Assembly: GCA_030674875.1 (NCBI GenBank)
Contig: JASXSU010000001.1
Coordinates: 882,001-946,000 of the forward strand
Direction: 5' to 3'
Origin: Candidatus Endonucleibacter sp. (ex Gigantidas childressi)
GTDB lineage: Bacteria > Pseudomonadota > Gammaproteobacteria > Pseudomonadales > Endozoicomonadaceae
DNA: 64,000 bases
The notes beneath the pieces are model-generated. The model searched no databases and had not been told where the DNA came from. It was given only the letters and a program-made list of their open reading frames with translations. A program made the translations under genes and the position numbers. This document shows positions 38,796 to 48,006 of the stretch, piece after piece (position 1 is the stretch's first letter; the number at the start of each line of letters is the position of its first letter).

Positions 38796-39544
38796 GGATT
38801 CAAATTCCAAGTGCATCACAGCTTAAGCTACTAACGCAGCCCTGTGTTCACCCATTATCCGGGCGGGTGTTTTGAAATTCAAATCTTTTCTTGGCCGAGA
38901 ATTAAGCCGCATCAATGCTCGCTTCACCTCTATCTGACCGACTTTCTTGAAGTCTGTATTCTTTGGAAGATATTGTCGTAGCAAGCCATTGGTGTTCTCA
39001 TTTACACCTAAAGCATTTCAAGTTGCTACTAGGAAGCAAGTAAGCGAAGCCCCATGAGCCTACGAGTAGTAGGTGATCGGGGTGAGCGAACGCAGCCAAC
39101 AACGTAGCAACTTGAAAGGCGACGGCTATAATCAGTAGTTCCTGATCATTCAGCAACCAACCTGAAATCTGCCCTGGGCTCCACGCTACACGCAGCTTTG
39201 ATTCAATCACCGCGATCATTTTTGGCGTCATTCTACTCGCCCGAGCCGACTCTGTCCGCCGCCTATCTGTTCGGCCTTGTGCTTGCCTATGCCTATATCC
39301 ACGTGCCAGTATTCCTTGCCAACTCACGTCTCACCGTGGACTGGCTGGTGCCAATGATCTCCGTTATCTCCCTTTGGCTGCAACCGCTTTTCTTTAGTGC
39401 GGAAATCTGGCATCGTTGTTCGTAAGCCAGTTATTGATAAGTTATCGTCATCACTTCATCTCTTGCCGGAGAAAAGGGTAGGAGCTTACCTTCACCTGGC
39501 CCTTTCTTCTACCTAGTCAAGTGATGCACTTCAGATTTGAATCC
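38796..39544 (-). mobile_element. IS30-A deletion derivative with a single element
   Basis: Both ends present (GGATTCAAATTCCAAGTGCA ... TGCACTTCAGATTTGAATCC). On the minus strand: HTH part, GWLLNDQELLI, then a palindromic element, then straight to ENTNGLLRQYFPKNTDF. The joint equals the left flank of copy 2 and the right flank of copy 3 in the other IS30-A, so the transposase middle was lost by recombination between two elements. Inserted into IS30-C (39545 on). Confidence 0.9.
39003..39128. mobile_element. Palindromic element, copy 5 (recombinant)
   Basis: One edge is mutated (CACC TAAAGC instead of TACCCAAAGC; TA lost), the other reads GACGGCTA followed by TA. Hybrid of the two insertion sites seen in IS30-A at 34249-35598. 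Confidence 0.85.
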
Positions 39545-40392
39545 GCCCTCTTACATAAACAATGGAATCCTGAACAGATTACGGGTTACTTAAAACGGAT
39601 AGGTGTACGTTGCTTTAGCCATGAAACTATTTATCGATATATTTGGCGTGATAAAAAGAAATGGAAGCACTTGCGTTGCTCTCAAAAGCGAAGACGTAAA
39701 CGCTTCAAGGTTTATGATAGTCGAGGCAGGATTGCCAATAAGCGCAATATAGCAGACCGACCAGCTGAAATAGAAACGCGTGAAACACTAGGTCATTGGG
39801 AAATAGATACCGTGATGGGTAAAGGGTCTATACCCGTCGCCTTTCAAGCTGCTACGTTATTGGCTGTGCTCGCTCACCCAGATCACCTACTACTCGTAGG
39901 CTCACGGGGCTTCGCTTACTTGCTGCCTAGTAGCAATTTGAAATGCTTTGGGTCTAAACACTGCGTAGTCACACTGGTTCAGCGAAAAACTGGTTACACA
40001 TTGATAGGCCAGTTAAACGATAGAACGACTAAGTCAACCAACAGGCGAACGATAAAATTAATGAGTAAAATGCCTGAGCAATTTAAAACCATTACATCAG
40101 ATAAGGGCACCGAGTTTCACCAATATAAGAAAGTTCAAGAAGTGACTATTGCCCTTATTACTTTGCCAACCCACATCACTCATGAGAACGTGGTACGAAT
40201 GAAAATACCAATGGTTTGATCAGACAATACTTAGTTAAGGTAACATCAATGGCAGGACTAACTCGGCAACGATGTAGTATCATCGCGGCCAAATTAAATA
40301 CAAGACCAAGGAAGCGATTAACTTATAAAACACCTGAGGAATGCTTTTATGAATAACTACTTTTGTCGCACTTCAAACTTGACACTAAGACC
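39545..40392 (+). mobile_element. IS30-C, 5' truncated, with in-frame element
   Basis: LLHKQWNPEQITGYLKRIGV, SHETIYRYIWRDKKKWKHLR, ETLGHWEIDTVMGKGS, [element], KHCVVTLVQRKTGYTLIGQL, FKTITSDKGTEFHQYK. The frame is open for 232 codons straight through the element and then shifts; the tail RQRCSIIAAKLNTRPRKRLT and CFYE is readable in another frame. The N-terminal third is missing, replaced by the inserted IS30-A derivative. Confidence 0.88.
39831..39954. mobile_element. 124-bp palindromic element, copy 6 (in IS30-C, in frame)
   Basis: TACCCGTCGCC to TTTGGGTC, with TA on each side. Removing it plus one TA restores MGKGSKHCVVTLV. As inserted, it adds exactly 42 codons without a stop (IPVAFQAATLLAVLAHPDHL and on). 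Confidence 0.93.
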
Positions 40393-40611
40393 AGCAAAGT
40401 AACGATATTAAGAGTAAGCCTTTGAGTGGACTAAGGTAGAAATGATTATACTATCCAATATTTTTTGCGTGAAAAACCCATCCTAAAGAATCCTTATATC
40501 TATTTTCATTGGAGTAGGTATGTACGTGGGTATCAGCACATCTATTGCAAGCATCCAGCTTTGCTATCAAGTTTGTGAGAAAATAAATAGCATTTAAAAG
40601 AGTGTCTAATA

Positions 40612-40986
40612 TTACGTTGTGATACTGGAAGCCCCTGAGACAACATCTTCAGAAGACGTTTTTTGCCAAGCATGCAGGTCTTTAGACAATTCCATTAGTC
40701 GGCTTCTGCGGAGATTATTTCTCCAGTTAATAGTAATCTGTCCAGAGTCGTCGCTAAGAATAAAATTAATAACGGCTTCAATAGCTTGTTTCTCGAAATC
40801 ATGCTGATTTCCATTAGGGTGGCAAGGTATACTCAGATCATACAGGGTGGCCACCAAAGATCCTTCATCAAGAATAGTGACGTCATAATGAAGCTGAGAC
40901 TTCTCGCTACTAGAATGATTTCGTAGCTGAAGGAACGATATCTCAAAACTTTCCCGTTCCCACCGAAATAAATTAGTTGCTGCCAT
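40612..40986 (-). CDS. Small orphan protein (124 aa)
   Basis: Open frame MAATNLFRWERESFEISFLQ... with GAGAG upstream of the ATG. Acidic, mixed alpha/beta composition, no signal peptide or membrane segment, no known motif. The flanks are spacer on both sides (about 200 and 400 bases). It could be real or a remnant. Confidence 0.5.
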   Translation of the reverse strand: MAATNLFRWERESFEISFLQLRNHSSSEKSQLHYDVTILDEGSLVATLYDLSIPCHPNGNQHDFEKQAIEAVINFILSDDSGQITINWRNNLRRSRLMELSKDLHAWQKTSSEDVVSGASSITT

Positions 40987-41183
40987 AATAATTTCTCTCT
41001 GCTTGCTATACTCACCCTCTGGACGGAGTGAGATTGTTACCTGCTCTCACTGTCATGTAGCTATTATAAATATTAACCACCACCATGAAAGTAAAGCTCT
41101 TCATTTACAACGACCATAAATCCTGACAACTATAACATAATCTGCATCTAAGAAATAATCACAATCACCCCCACCCTCCAATA

Positions 41184-41310
41184 ATATACCCATCCCCCTA
41201 GGAAAGTGCTAGGTTGTTAACGAATATCACTCACCCCAATCACCTACCACTTGTAGGCTCTGGAAATTCGTTCGTTTGTCGTCTACCAACACTCCCAAAG
41301 TAACTGATCT
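41184..41310. repeat. Diverged palindromic element
   Basis: TACCCATCCCCCTAGG ... CCAATCACCTACCACTTGTAGGCTC ... CAAAGTAACTG; the right end is eroded. Lies upstream of the small orphan gene. Confidence 0.6.
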
Positions 41311-41392
41311 GACCACCGAGCGACGCTCGCACACACGCAAGTATCGCTCAAGCAGTAGGTTGCTAAGTCAGGCCGCTTATGGTGACGAGAAG

Positions 41393-41911
41393 CTGGATTA
41401 ATACAATAAGTGCAATTGACTGAAATTTTATAGGTGGGCCAGCTGCCGGTATATTTGTAGCTCTCACACTAAAAATGGAAGCCAAGAATGAGTACTCAAA
41501 CCAGGCAATACAAGCAGCTGACTCAAGGGCAACGGTATCAGATTGAGGCTCTTCTTGGAATAGACTACTTTGCCAAGCCTTATGCTAGTTATCAGCGGAG
41601 AACTAACAAAAATACCAATGGCATCATTCGGAGAACATAGCCTAAAAAAATGGCGTTGAGTCATCTGACAGAAGACGATGTGAGGACAATGGAAATGTTG
41701 ATCAATACCATTCCTAGGAAGGTTTTATACCCAAAGGATTTCAAGTTACTACTAGGCGGCAAGTAAGCGAAGTCCCATGAGCCTAGGAGTAGTAGGTGAT
41801 CGGGGTAAGCGAGCGCAGCCAACAACGTAGCAGATTGAAAGGCGACGGGTATAGGAGAGTCGACACCACTCGAAGTCTACACAGGACAGTCTATTGCACT
41901 TATTGCTTGAA
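41393..41911 (+). mobile_element. IS30-B deletion derivative with element insertion
   Basis: N-terminal STQTRQYKQLTQGQRYQIEA and LLGIDY is fused to FAKPYASYQRRTNKNTNGII, then MALSHLTEDDVRTMEMLI and PRKVL, then a palindromic element, then STPLEVYTGQSIALIA. The deletion is larger than in the copy at 31110-31690. Left flank shared with that copy (GTGCAATTGACTGAAATTTT). Confidence 0.87.
41728..41851. mobile_element. 124-bp palindromic element, copy 7 (in IS30-B)
   Basis: TACCCAAAGG to CGACGGGTA, flanked by TA. The sister IS30-B at 31612-31625 supplies the natural empty site (GGTTTTAGGAGG): here GGTTTTA-element-TAGGAG. This directly shows insertion with TA duplication. Orientation is opposite to the in-frame copies, so translation stops inside. 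Confidence 0.95.
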
Positions 41912-41927
41912 TCCAGCCCTGATAAAG

Positions 41928-42040
41928 TAACCTGCACAGTCTTTTACCCCAGAATAGGTTATGGTTATTGAACATGAAAGACGTCTACTCATTGGCCCAA
42001 AAGCTTAAGAATCATCAAGCACTGGTACTTATTGAGATAA
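41928..42040 (+). mobile_element. IS4 N-terminal fragment
   Basis: CCTGCACAGTCTTTTACCCC and ATGAAAGACGTC match, inverted, the start region of the IS4 remnants at 20904 and 26552 (MKDV..SLAQKLKNHQALVL). Only the first ~30 codons remain. Confidence 0.65.
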
Positions 42041-42145
42041 CTCTGTCTTTCACCAACCGTATAGTAACATCCTAGACACCAGTATCACATACCAATTCAC
42101 CGACTGACACATTATTAGGTGGCATCGTTTCAACGTGTGTATCTA

Positions 42146-42965
42146 CTATTTTAATCTACGCTCTAGCCTTGCTAGCGCCATAATCCTTGTTGCAATTTCT
42201 TCAATAGAATAGTCAGTAGTGTTAATAGATTTCACACCCTCTTGCTGATACAGAAATTCAATAGAGCGCACTTCATATTTACATTGTTTACTTGAGGAGT
42301 AACGACTATTTGGCATGCGCTCATTTCTTATACCAGCCAAACGGTCGGCATCTATTGTTAAACCAAATAACTTCCCCATATAAGCCCTTAAGGGTTTAGA
42401 TAAACGTATGCCCCCTTCAAAATCTTCCTCAGTAACAGGGTAGTTTGCCGCAAAAACACCAAATTGCAGACCTAAGTAGATGCAAGTAGGTGTTTTTCCG
42501 AACCTAGATGCACCCAATAAAATAATGTCAGCTTTCTCATAATACCTGGTTCTGATGCCATCATCATTATCTAGCGGAAACTGGATAGCCTCAATTCGTC
42601 GAAAATAAGTCTGACTACTACTGGTTAAACGTTTCCGACCGATTCTGTTAAGTGCATGTTGACCAACCTCATCCTCAAGACCATGCATAAAGGTGCCAAA
42701 TAAATCTACAGTGTAAGCAGAGGAGTTATTTAAAATAGATCTGACATCTTCATTAACAACTGTCATAAAGACAATGGGATGCACCTCTTGATCAACAGCT
42801 GCATCCTGAATTAGTGATAGAGCCTCTGTCGCCTTAACACAAGTATTTACATATGGTAACGTGTATGTTTAAAATTCACACCTTCAAATTGAGACAAAAG
42901 ACTTTGTCCAAAAGACTCGGCTGTAATCCCAGTACCATCTGAAATAAAAAAACATTTCTTCGCAT
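42146..42965 (-). pseudogene. ppsR: ppsR, PEP synthase regulatory protein, frameshifted
   Basis: Bifunctional kinase/phosphorylase (DUF299) that controls PEP synthase. From 42965 the N-terminus reads [20 protein letters not shown]; near 42855 one base is missing, after which [20 protein letters not shown] and HPIVFMTVVNEDVR follow in the next frame. The rest is intact: nucleotide-binding LLGASRFGKTPTCIYL, LFGLTIDADRLAGIRNERMP. Total length equals the ~270 residues of the family. The partner ppsA is also broken (45150-45506). Confidence 0.9.
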
Positions 42966-43569
42966 AAACTAACCTAAAAGATCTATGTATATAAATGCCA
43001 AATGCTAACATAGTTAGTCACTCATTATTACAGCATGATACCAGATACCATTGAAGGTATATGGTTGTTGGCTACCCTCACTAACCACAATCACCTACTT
43101 ATATATTCAAACACCTTATCAAAGTAGTTTTCAAACCTTCCGACGAACGGAAGAATATCACTTATTCTACAGCTAAAGCACTCAATCATGCCTCTAGCTT
43201 ATTCGTGCTTCTGTTTAAGAAGACGTGAACCATGTTCGGCACAAGCCGATTAAACACATGACTGCCTGTTGGCCGCACCCCATTTACAATAAACTTATCC
43301 GCTAACTATTTGCCATTGTCCATCAGCATCTTGCTTATGTTAAAGAGCTCTTTTGAGTGATGGATTTCTTCTCGCAACATCCGAGTGATTCTTGCGCCAG
43401 AATGAATATTCATTCTTAGATCTCTTTAAATAACGCAGCGCGCTTCTCTATGGTCTCTTAAACGAGGAATAATGAATACTCCCACTAAAAGGAGCATCTC
43501 CATGCGAGACCAAGCATTTAAGCGAACATATGTACAATCCTCATCAAGATCTAATGATGGATTCGTATT
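42966..43569. other. Spacer with palindromic remnant and decayed coding debris
   Basis: A remnant of the palindromic family (ATACCATTGAAGGTATATGG, CAATCACCTAC) lies at about 43030-43105. The remainder shows broken frames on the minus strand (e.g. VNGVRPTGSHVFNRLVPNMV near 43230) that I cannot identify, possibly an old transposase. Confidence 0.45.
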
Positions 43570-45042
43570 TTATTCACCTTCAAACTTAGTTGACCATATT
43601 TCAGTAAAAATGAATGGCTCAGACCTTTTAGGAGTAAAGCTAGGCTTGTCGGCTGTCAGCATATATTTACACATATAGTTTTTAGATCCAACAGCGAAAC
43701 CTTCCGACCAATCCCGAATAAAATGAGCGGTAAGATAGTAACTGCTTGGTATGGGGAGACTTACTGACACTTCACCAAAACTACCAGAAAACAAATGGCA
43801 ATATTCCTTATTTTTAGATATTATCATTACCTTACCATCACATTGAACAGAATATAAACCGGCAACCATACCTTTTATGTGCTTTTGTAAGTTGTCACTT
43901 CCTACGTCTAATTTAGCACTCAAGAAACATAACACAGGGGAGCTGCTCATAAATGCTTGAAGCATAGTAAACATAGAGACTTCAGGAGTAATACTTTCAT
44001 CTGCAAGATCTGCATTTATATCTATAGACCTTTCCTTTGCCTTTAGGAGAGCGCCAGCAAAAAAGAGGTCGAGTCTTGTTCCACTGCCTTTGTTGATGTT
44101 CTTCGAGTTAAAAGAGCTCACAGAATTGGTGGGGAACAATAGTGATTCCTTAGAAAAGTTTATATTTTCTTTGCCCAAGATGCGATCAGTAATATCTATA
44201 AACAACTTGATTGCTTTTATATCGTAATCGACAAGCTCATCTGTTAGATTGAATTCTACGTCTTTATTGAGCATATCTCTATTAACTATATTGTAATTAT
44301 TTTCTGAAACATTATAAACAAAGGTCAAATACTTCTTTACTGTGTTAGTCAAAACTGAATGGATATACCCTGCACATAATATATGGTTCTGAGAATCAGT
44401 ATCTATGAATGCTAGAGTATCCTGTAATTCCATCCCGCCTTTTATACGAAAGAGTTCGTTAAAAAACTGCTTGGCTCTTGTGTATATACATTCATAAGGA
44501 GCTTCACGTCTTACTTCATTATAATCATCGCACCCTATTTCATCGACTATTCTCGTTATGATGTCATTCGTACAACTATCTTTAAAATCTATATTGAGAT
44601 TGTCGGATATAGAAATAAGCATTTCTATAAAAGAATGCTCCATTTCTCCCAAATCATAGCATGGATAACTTTCTTTTAAGCCTGTGCGTAGGAATCCATT
44701 CCTGTAATATTGACATGGATGCGATGTAGAACCATTTAGATCATCGAGATTGTCAATACACTCACGTTGCGCTTTTACTTCTTGATCACTACACATATTT
44801 ACACTTTGGCCTAAATCTACTCCTATTTCTGAGCTTTTTGGCAAGTTACAATCAGTATGTCTAAGCGCACCAAAATTAAAACAACCAATAATCACCGCAG
44901 CATCTATATTGCAAGGTGCGAGGGCAAGATTACTCTTTTTTTCCTCATCTTAGCTATTCGTCTTTACTGCGTGGGCATCAAGCACTATGCCAAAAAACAA
45001 GATAGCGATAGTAATTACTTTCTTCAAAACTAGATTCCTCAT
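43570..45042 (-). pseudogene. Exported orphan cut by a stop after its signal peptide
   Basis: From the ATG at 45042 (GAGA upstream) the frame reads MRNLVLKKVITIAILFFGIV, LDAHAVKTNS, then TAA at 44950-44952, then continues in the same frame DEEKKSNLALAPCNIDAAVI and on for 440 codons to 43570. The first 25 residues are a clear signal peptide (cleavage after AHA). The body is Cys-containing with no known domain (CSDQEVKAQRECIDNL; LSAKLDVGSDNLQKHIKGMV). Either the gene died recently by one base change (e.g. from CAA or TAC), or a GTG at 44895 starts a cytoplasmic form; no ribosome site supports the latter. Confidence 0.75.
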
Positions 45043-45149
45043 AAGCGTCTCTATATAAACAGCAACAGTTCACCACAAGAGCCTTGTAAAAAAGAGCTCA
45101 TCATATTTATCGTTAAAAAACTCGTAAAACTCACTAACAAGCTGGTTAA

Positions 45150-45506
45150 ATACTTACCGGTTATCAGCAAGTGTGTTATTTTTCAAGCCCCAACCTTGCC
45201 GATGAGTTTCTTCAATACTTTGATGGGTTTTCTATTGGCTCTAACGATATGACCCAGCTAACTTTGGGATTAGATCGTGATTCAGGGCTCTTAAGTAACT
45301 TGTTTGATGAGCGTAATCCAGCTGTTAAAGCATTGCTATCAATGGCAATTAAAGCCTGTAAAAAGCAAGGAAAGTATATTGGCATTTGCGGGCAAGGACC
45401 TAGAGATTACCCTGATTTTGCTCGTTGGCTCATGGAGGAAGGCATTGATACTGTGTCATTAAACCCTGACTCAGTGCTTGAAACTTGGCTGCACCTAACA
45501 AACTAA
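45150..45506 (+). pseudogene. ppsA: ppsA 3' fragment, PEP synthase
   Basis: The last ~112 residues of phosphoenolpyruvate synthase: [74 protein letters not shown]. The catalytic Cys (CGQGP) is present, but ~680 upstream residues are absent. In related bacteria ppsA and ppsR are divergent neighbours, as their remains still are here. Confidence 0.92.
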
Positions 45507-45574
45507 TATGGAGATCCTCGCATTATATTGTCGCATACTGCTAATGATCACAATAACATACATTATGTATGTTA

Positions 45575-45624
45575 TACCCGTTACCATTGGTTGACGGCGA
45601 TTACCGTCAATAGTAACGAGCATA
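45575..45624. repeat. Short palindromic derivative
   Basis: About 50 bases: TACCCGTTACCATTGGTTGACGG and its near-inverse (CCGTCAATAGTAACGAGCATA) with a 6-base loop. Looks like an internally deleted element reduced to its two ends; it can form a hairpin just after ppsA. Confidence 0.7.
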
Positions 45625-45756
45625 TAATCTTTTAATGTGCATTAGGTTTCTGCATATTAAAATACAATGGGTATATGAAGTGGCCAAACAGTAACGGATG
45701 ACCTCCCTCATATAATGTTTGCCTGATTATCACAGGCAAACATTGAACGATTCCAA

Positions 45757-48006
45757 CTACTGAGCAGAGCCGAACTGAGTAGTTGCGGTTGGCTCAAATA
45801 AGGCAGGACGCGACTGTAAGGCCGGCGCATTTTTCAGATCAATTGCCATTTCCTCTTCAACAATATTTCCCAGAAGCATTAACAAAAACTCACTGTTATT
45901 CGCTCCCATCAACTGAAGACCTATAGGCAGATTGTCGTCATCAAAGCCACACTGAATGGTTATACGTGGGCCGCCAGTAAGATTGGCTGGAGCCGTATGA
46001 AATGCAAGTAAATAAGCCTTAGATAAGTTGAGCTCACCTGTCTCTTCTGTCTGTGGTAGCCAGTTATTTGCTTTTTCCGGAGCGCTTGTTAATGTTGTAG
46101 GCATTGCTAGAATATCTACCTTTGAAAACAAGTTATTGTTAAAATGATTTTGTAACATTCTCTGATTTTCTTTAGCATTAGTTACTTGCTTATCGCTCAG
46201 AGCTTGCCCCATAGTTAATGCCATCATTGTTTCTTGTGGCACGCCCTTGTCAACAAATATCCCTTTACCATTAGACTCTCCTTTTCCAAACAAAATAATA
46301 TGGGTCGCCCATAACTGTTTTCTGAATCCTTCAGGCATAAACTGCATCTTCACCAAAGGATTCTCATCATTACTACGATATTTTTCAAGCCTATTAGCCA
46401 ATCGATCAACGCATTGAAGTGTCTTGCCAGCCACTTGCTTGTCAGCGTGTTCAAACCAACTTGGATCAATACCAATTTTAATGTTTTTTAACGCTGCAGA
46501 TACAGAAACCGTAGGAAGCTTGCCACTAGATTCTTTATAGCCAATAGCCAGATCCTTAGCGCTTTTCCCAATTAAACCAATAGATACCAATCCAGGAGCG
46601 GCATCATCATAATTTTTAGTGGATAGTTTGCTTACCGTAGGCTTAAGACCAGGCAGTCCGTTAATGGCAGCTGGAATAGACACTGAGCCACCACCATCAG
46701 TACCTATTACCAATGGTGATAAATTAAGAGCAACCATCAAGGCACTGCCACTAGACGATCCACCTGGAACATGGTTAGGACTGAAAATATTTGCTTGTTT
46801 CGGGTAGTGTGGGTTTTCACCTGTTGCTCCAAGGCCAAAAATATGCTGATTAGATTTCCCCAAAATAATTACACCAGCATTTCTCAACATGTGTACCACT
46901 TCTGATTCCTGACCATCTTCTACTTCAGGAAAGTCATGATCCGTGATTTTTTCAGGATCAAGGCCATAGGCTGTTCTATAACCTTCAACAGCGACCTCAG
47001 ACTTAACCGCCATAGGAATACCGTCCAATGACTTAACAATACCAGCTGCTTTACAAGCCTCAACTTGACCACTCTGCTTAGCTTCCTTAGCAGGATTTAA
47101 AGGTTCTTGTCCACTAATATTACCTGCAGATAAATTACTGAATACCACGTCTGTACGACACTGCTTCCAGCGCTTATCAGACTCAGCAGCACTTTTAAGC
47201 GCTAGATCTTTTCGCTTCTCAATAAGCACATCCTTCATATGATCTGCAAGAGTTGAGTCGTACCAGTCATAAACCTGTTCAACTAGTTGAGTTGGCGTTA
47301 ATTCTCCTTTTACAAATAGTTCATGAATATACTCAACACCACTCTTATTCTTAGAAAACAGGCTCATATATGCTTCAAAATTTGAATATGTTGAAGTTGT
47401 AGTTTCAAAAGCAGGGCGTGTTTCCATGGCAGGAATTTTACTATTTAGCTCTTCAAGCTCCTGTTCTACAAATAGTTTTGGATCATCTCTTTCTATGCCA
47501 CTATCTGGCAATGTACTTCTAACAAAATCAATTCTAACATCAAATGAGTCTGATTTATATTCCTCTGATTTTTTAAGACCTCCCGAATAAACATCTCCCG
47601 CTTTCGTAAACTCTCCAAAATAAGCATTTCCAGTATGGCCATTGCCAGCATAATAACCTTGAGTATGGTTACCGACAGTATGATTACCTACACTATAGTT
47701 ATTATATATATAGTTAGGTGCTATAAAATTAGTTAGTAGATAGTTGGCAGTATTACGAGCATAATCATATGCATTATGAAGTAAAACTTTATGCCAAATG
47801 ATTTTCTGTGCTAAACGCAAAGGATACCCAGAAAGGTTTATAGACCCTTTTAGCCAGTCAGGCGAATAGTCTTTGGTTGGGTGGTTCTCTACATTTAGAT
47901 CTTGTTCTACTAAGTCAATCAATACCGGATTTTCCAATTCAATACCATTAGTTACGGCAGTAAATAGAACCAGACTGAGAGTAATACCTTTTATTGTTTT
48001 ATTCAT
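45757..48006 (-). CDS. Exported amidase-signature hydrolase with N-terminal domain
   Basis: 749 residues. A signal peptide (MNKTIKGITLSLVLFTAVTN) begins the protein, followed by ~230 residues of unknown type including a Gly/Asn/His-rich repeat stretch at about 101-143 (VGNHTVGNHTQGYYAGNGHT). The amidase-signature domain (about 225-740) has the Ser-cisSer-Lys triad: K335 in GIPMAVK, about S418 in PGGSSSGSA and S441 in GTDGGGSVSIPAA. Such enzymes hydrolyse carboxamides; exported ones include fatty-acid-amide hydrolase-like proteins. Cytoplasmic GatA is ruled out by the signal peptide. Substrate unknown; a host lipid amide or peptide amide is a guess. No operon partners. Confidence 0.88.
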   Translation of the reverse strand: MNKTIKGITLSLVLFTAVTNGIELENPVLIDLVEQDLNVENHPTKDYSPDWLKGSINLSGYPLRLAQKIIWHKVLLHNAYDYARNTANYLLTNFIAPNYIYNNYSVGNHTVGNHTQGYYAGNGHTGNAYFGEFTKAGDVYSGGLKKSEEYKSDSFDVRIDFVRSTLPDSGIERDDPKLFVEQELEELNSKIPAMETRPAFETTTSTYSNFEAYMSLFSKNKSGVEYIHELFVKGELTPTQLVEQVYDWYDSTLADHMKDVLIEKRKDLALKSAAESDKRWKQCRTDVVFSNLSAGNISGQEPLNPAKEAKQSGQVEACKAAGIVKSLDGIPMAVKSEVAVEGYRTAYGLDPEKITDHDFPEVEDGQESEVVHMLRNAGVIILGKSNQHIFGLGATGENPHYPKQANIFSPNHVPGGSSSGSALMVALNLSPLVIGTDGGGSVSIPAAINGLPGLKPTVSKLSTKNYDDAAPGLVSIGLIGKSAKDLAIGYKESSGKLPTVSVSAALKNIKIGIDPSWFEHADKQVAGKTLQCVDRLANRLEKYRSNDENPLVKMQFMPEGFRKQLWATHIILFGKGESNGKGIFVDKGVPQETMMALTMGQALSDKQVTNAKENQRMLQNHFNNNLFSKVDILAMPTTLTSAPEKANNWLPQTEETGELNLSKAYLLAFHTAPANLTGGPRITIQCGFDDDNLPIGLQLMGANNSEFLLMLLGNIVEEEMAIDLKNAPALQSRPALFEPTATTQFGSAQ

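Noticed and set aside
28358-41851. CRISPR-like spacing of similar ~30-bp words
   Set aside because: The repeated words belong to dispersed 124-bp elements inserted in genes, with no regular spacers and no cas genes.
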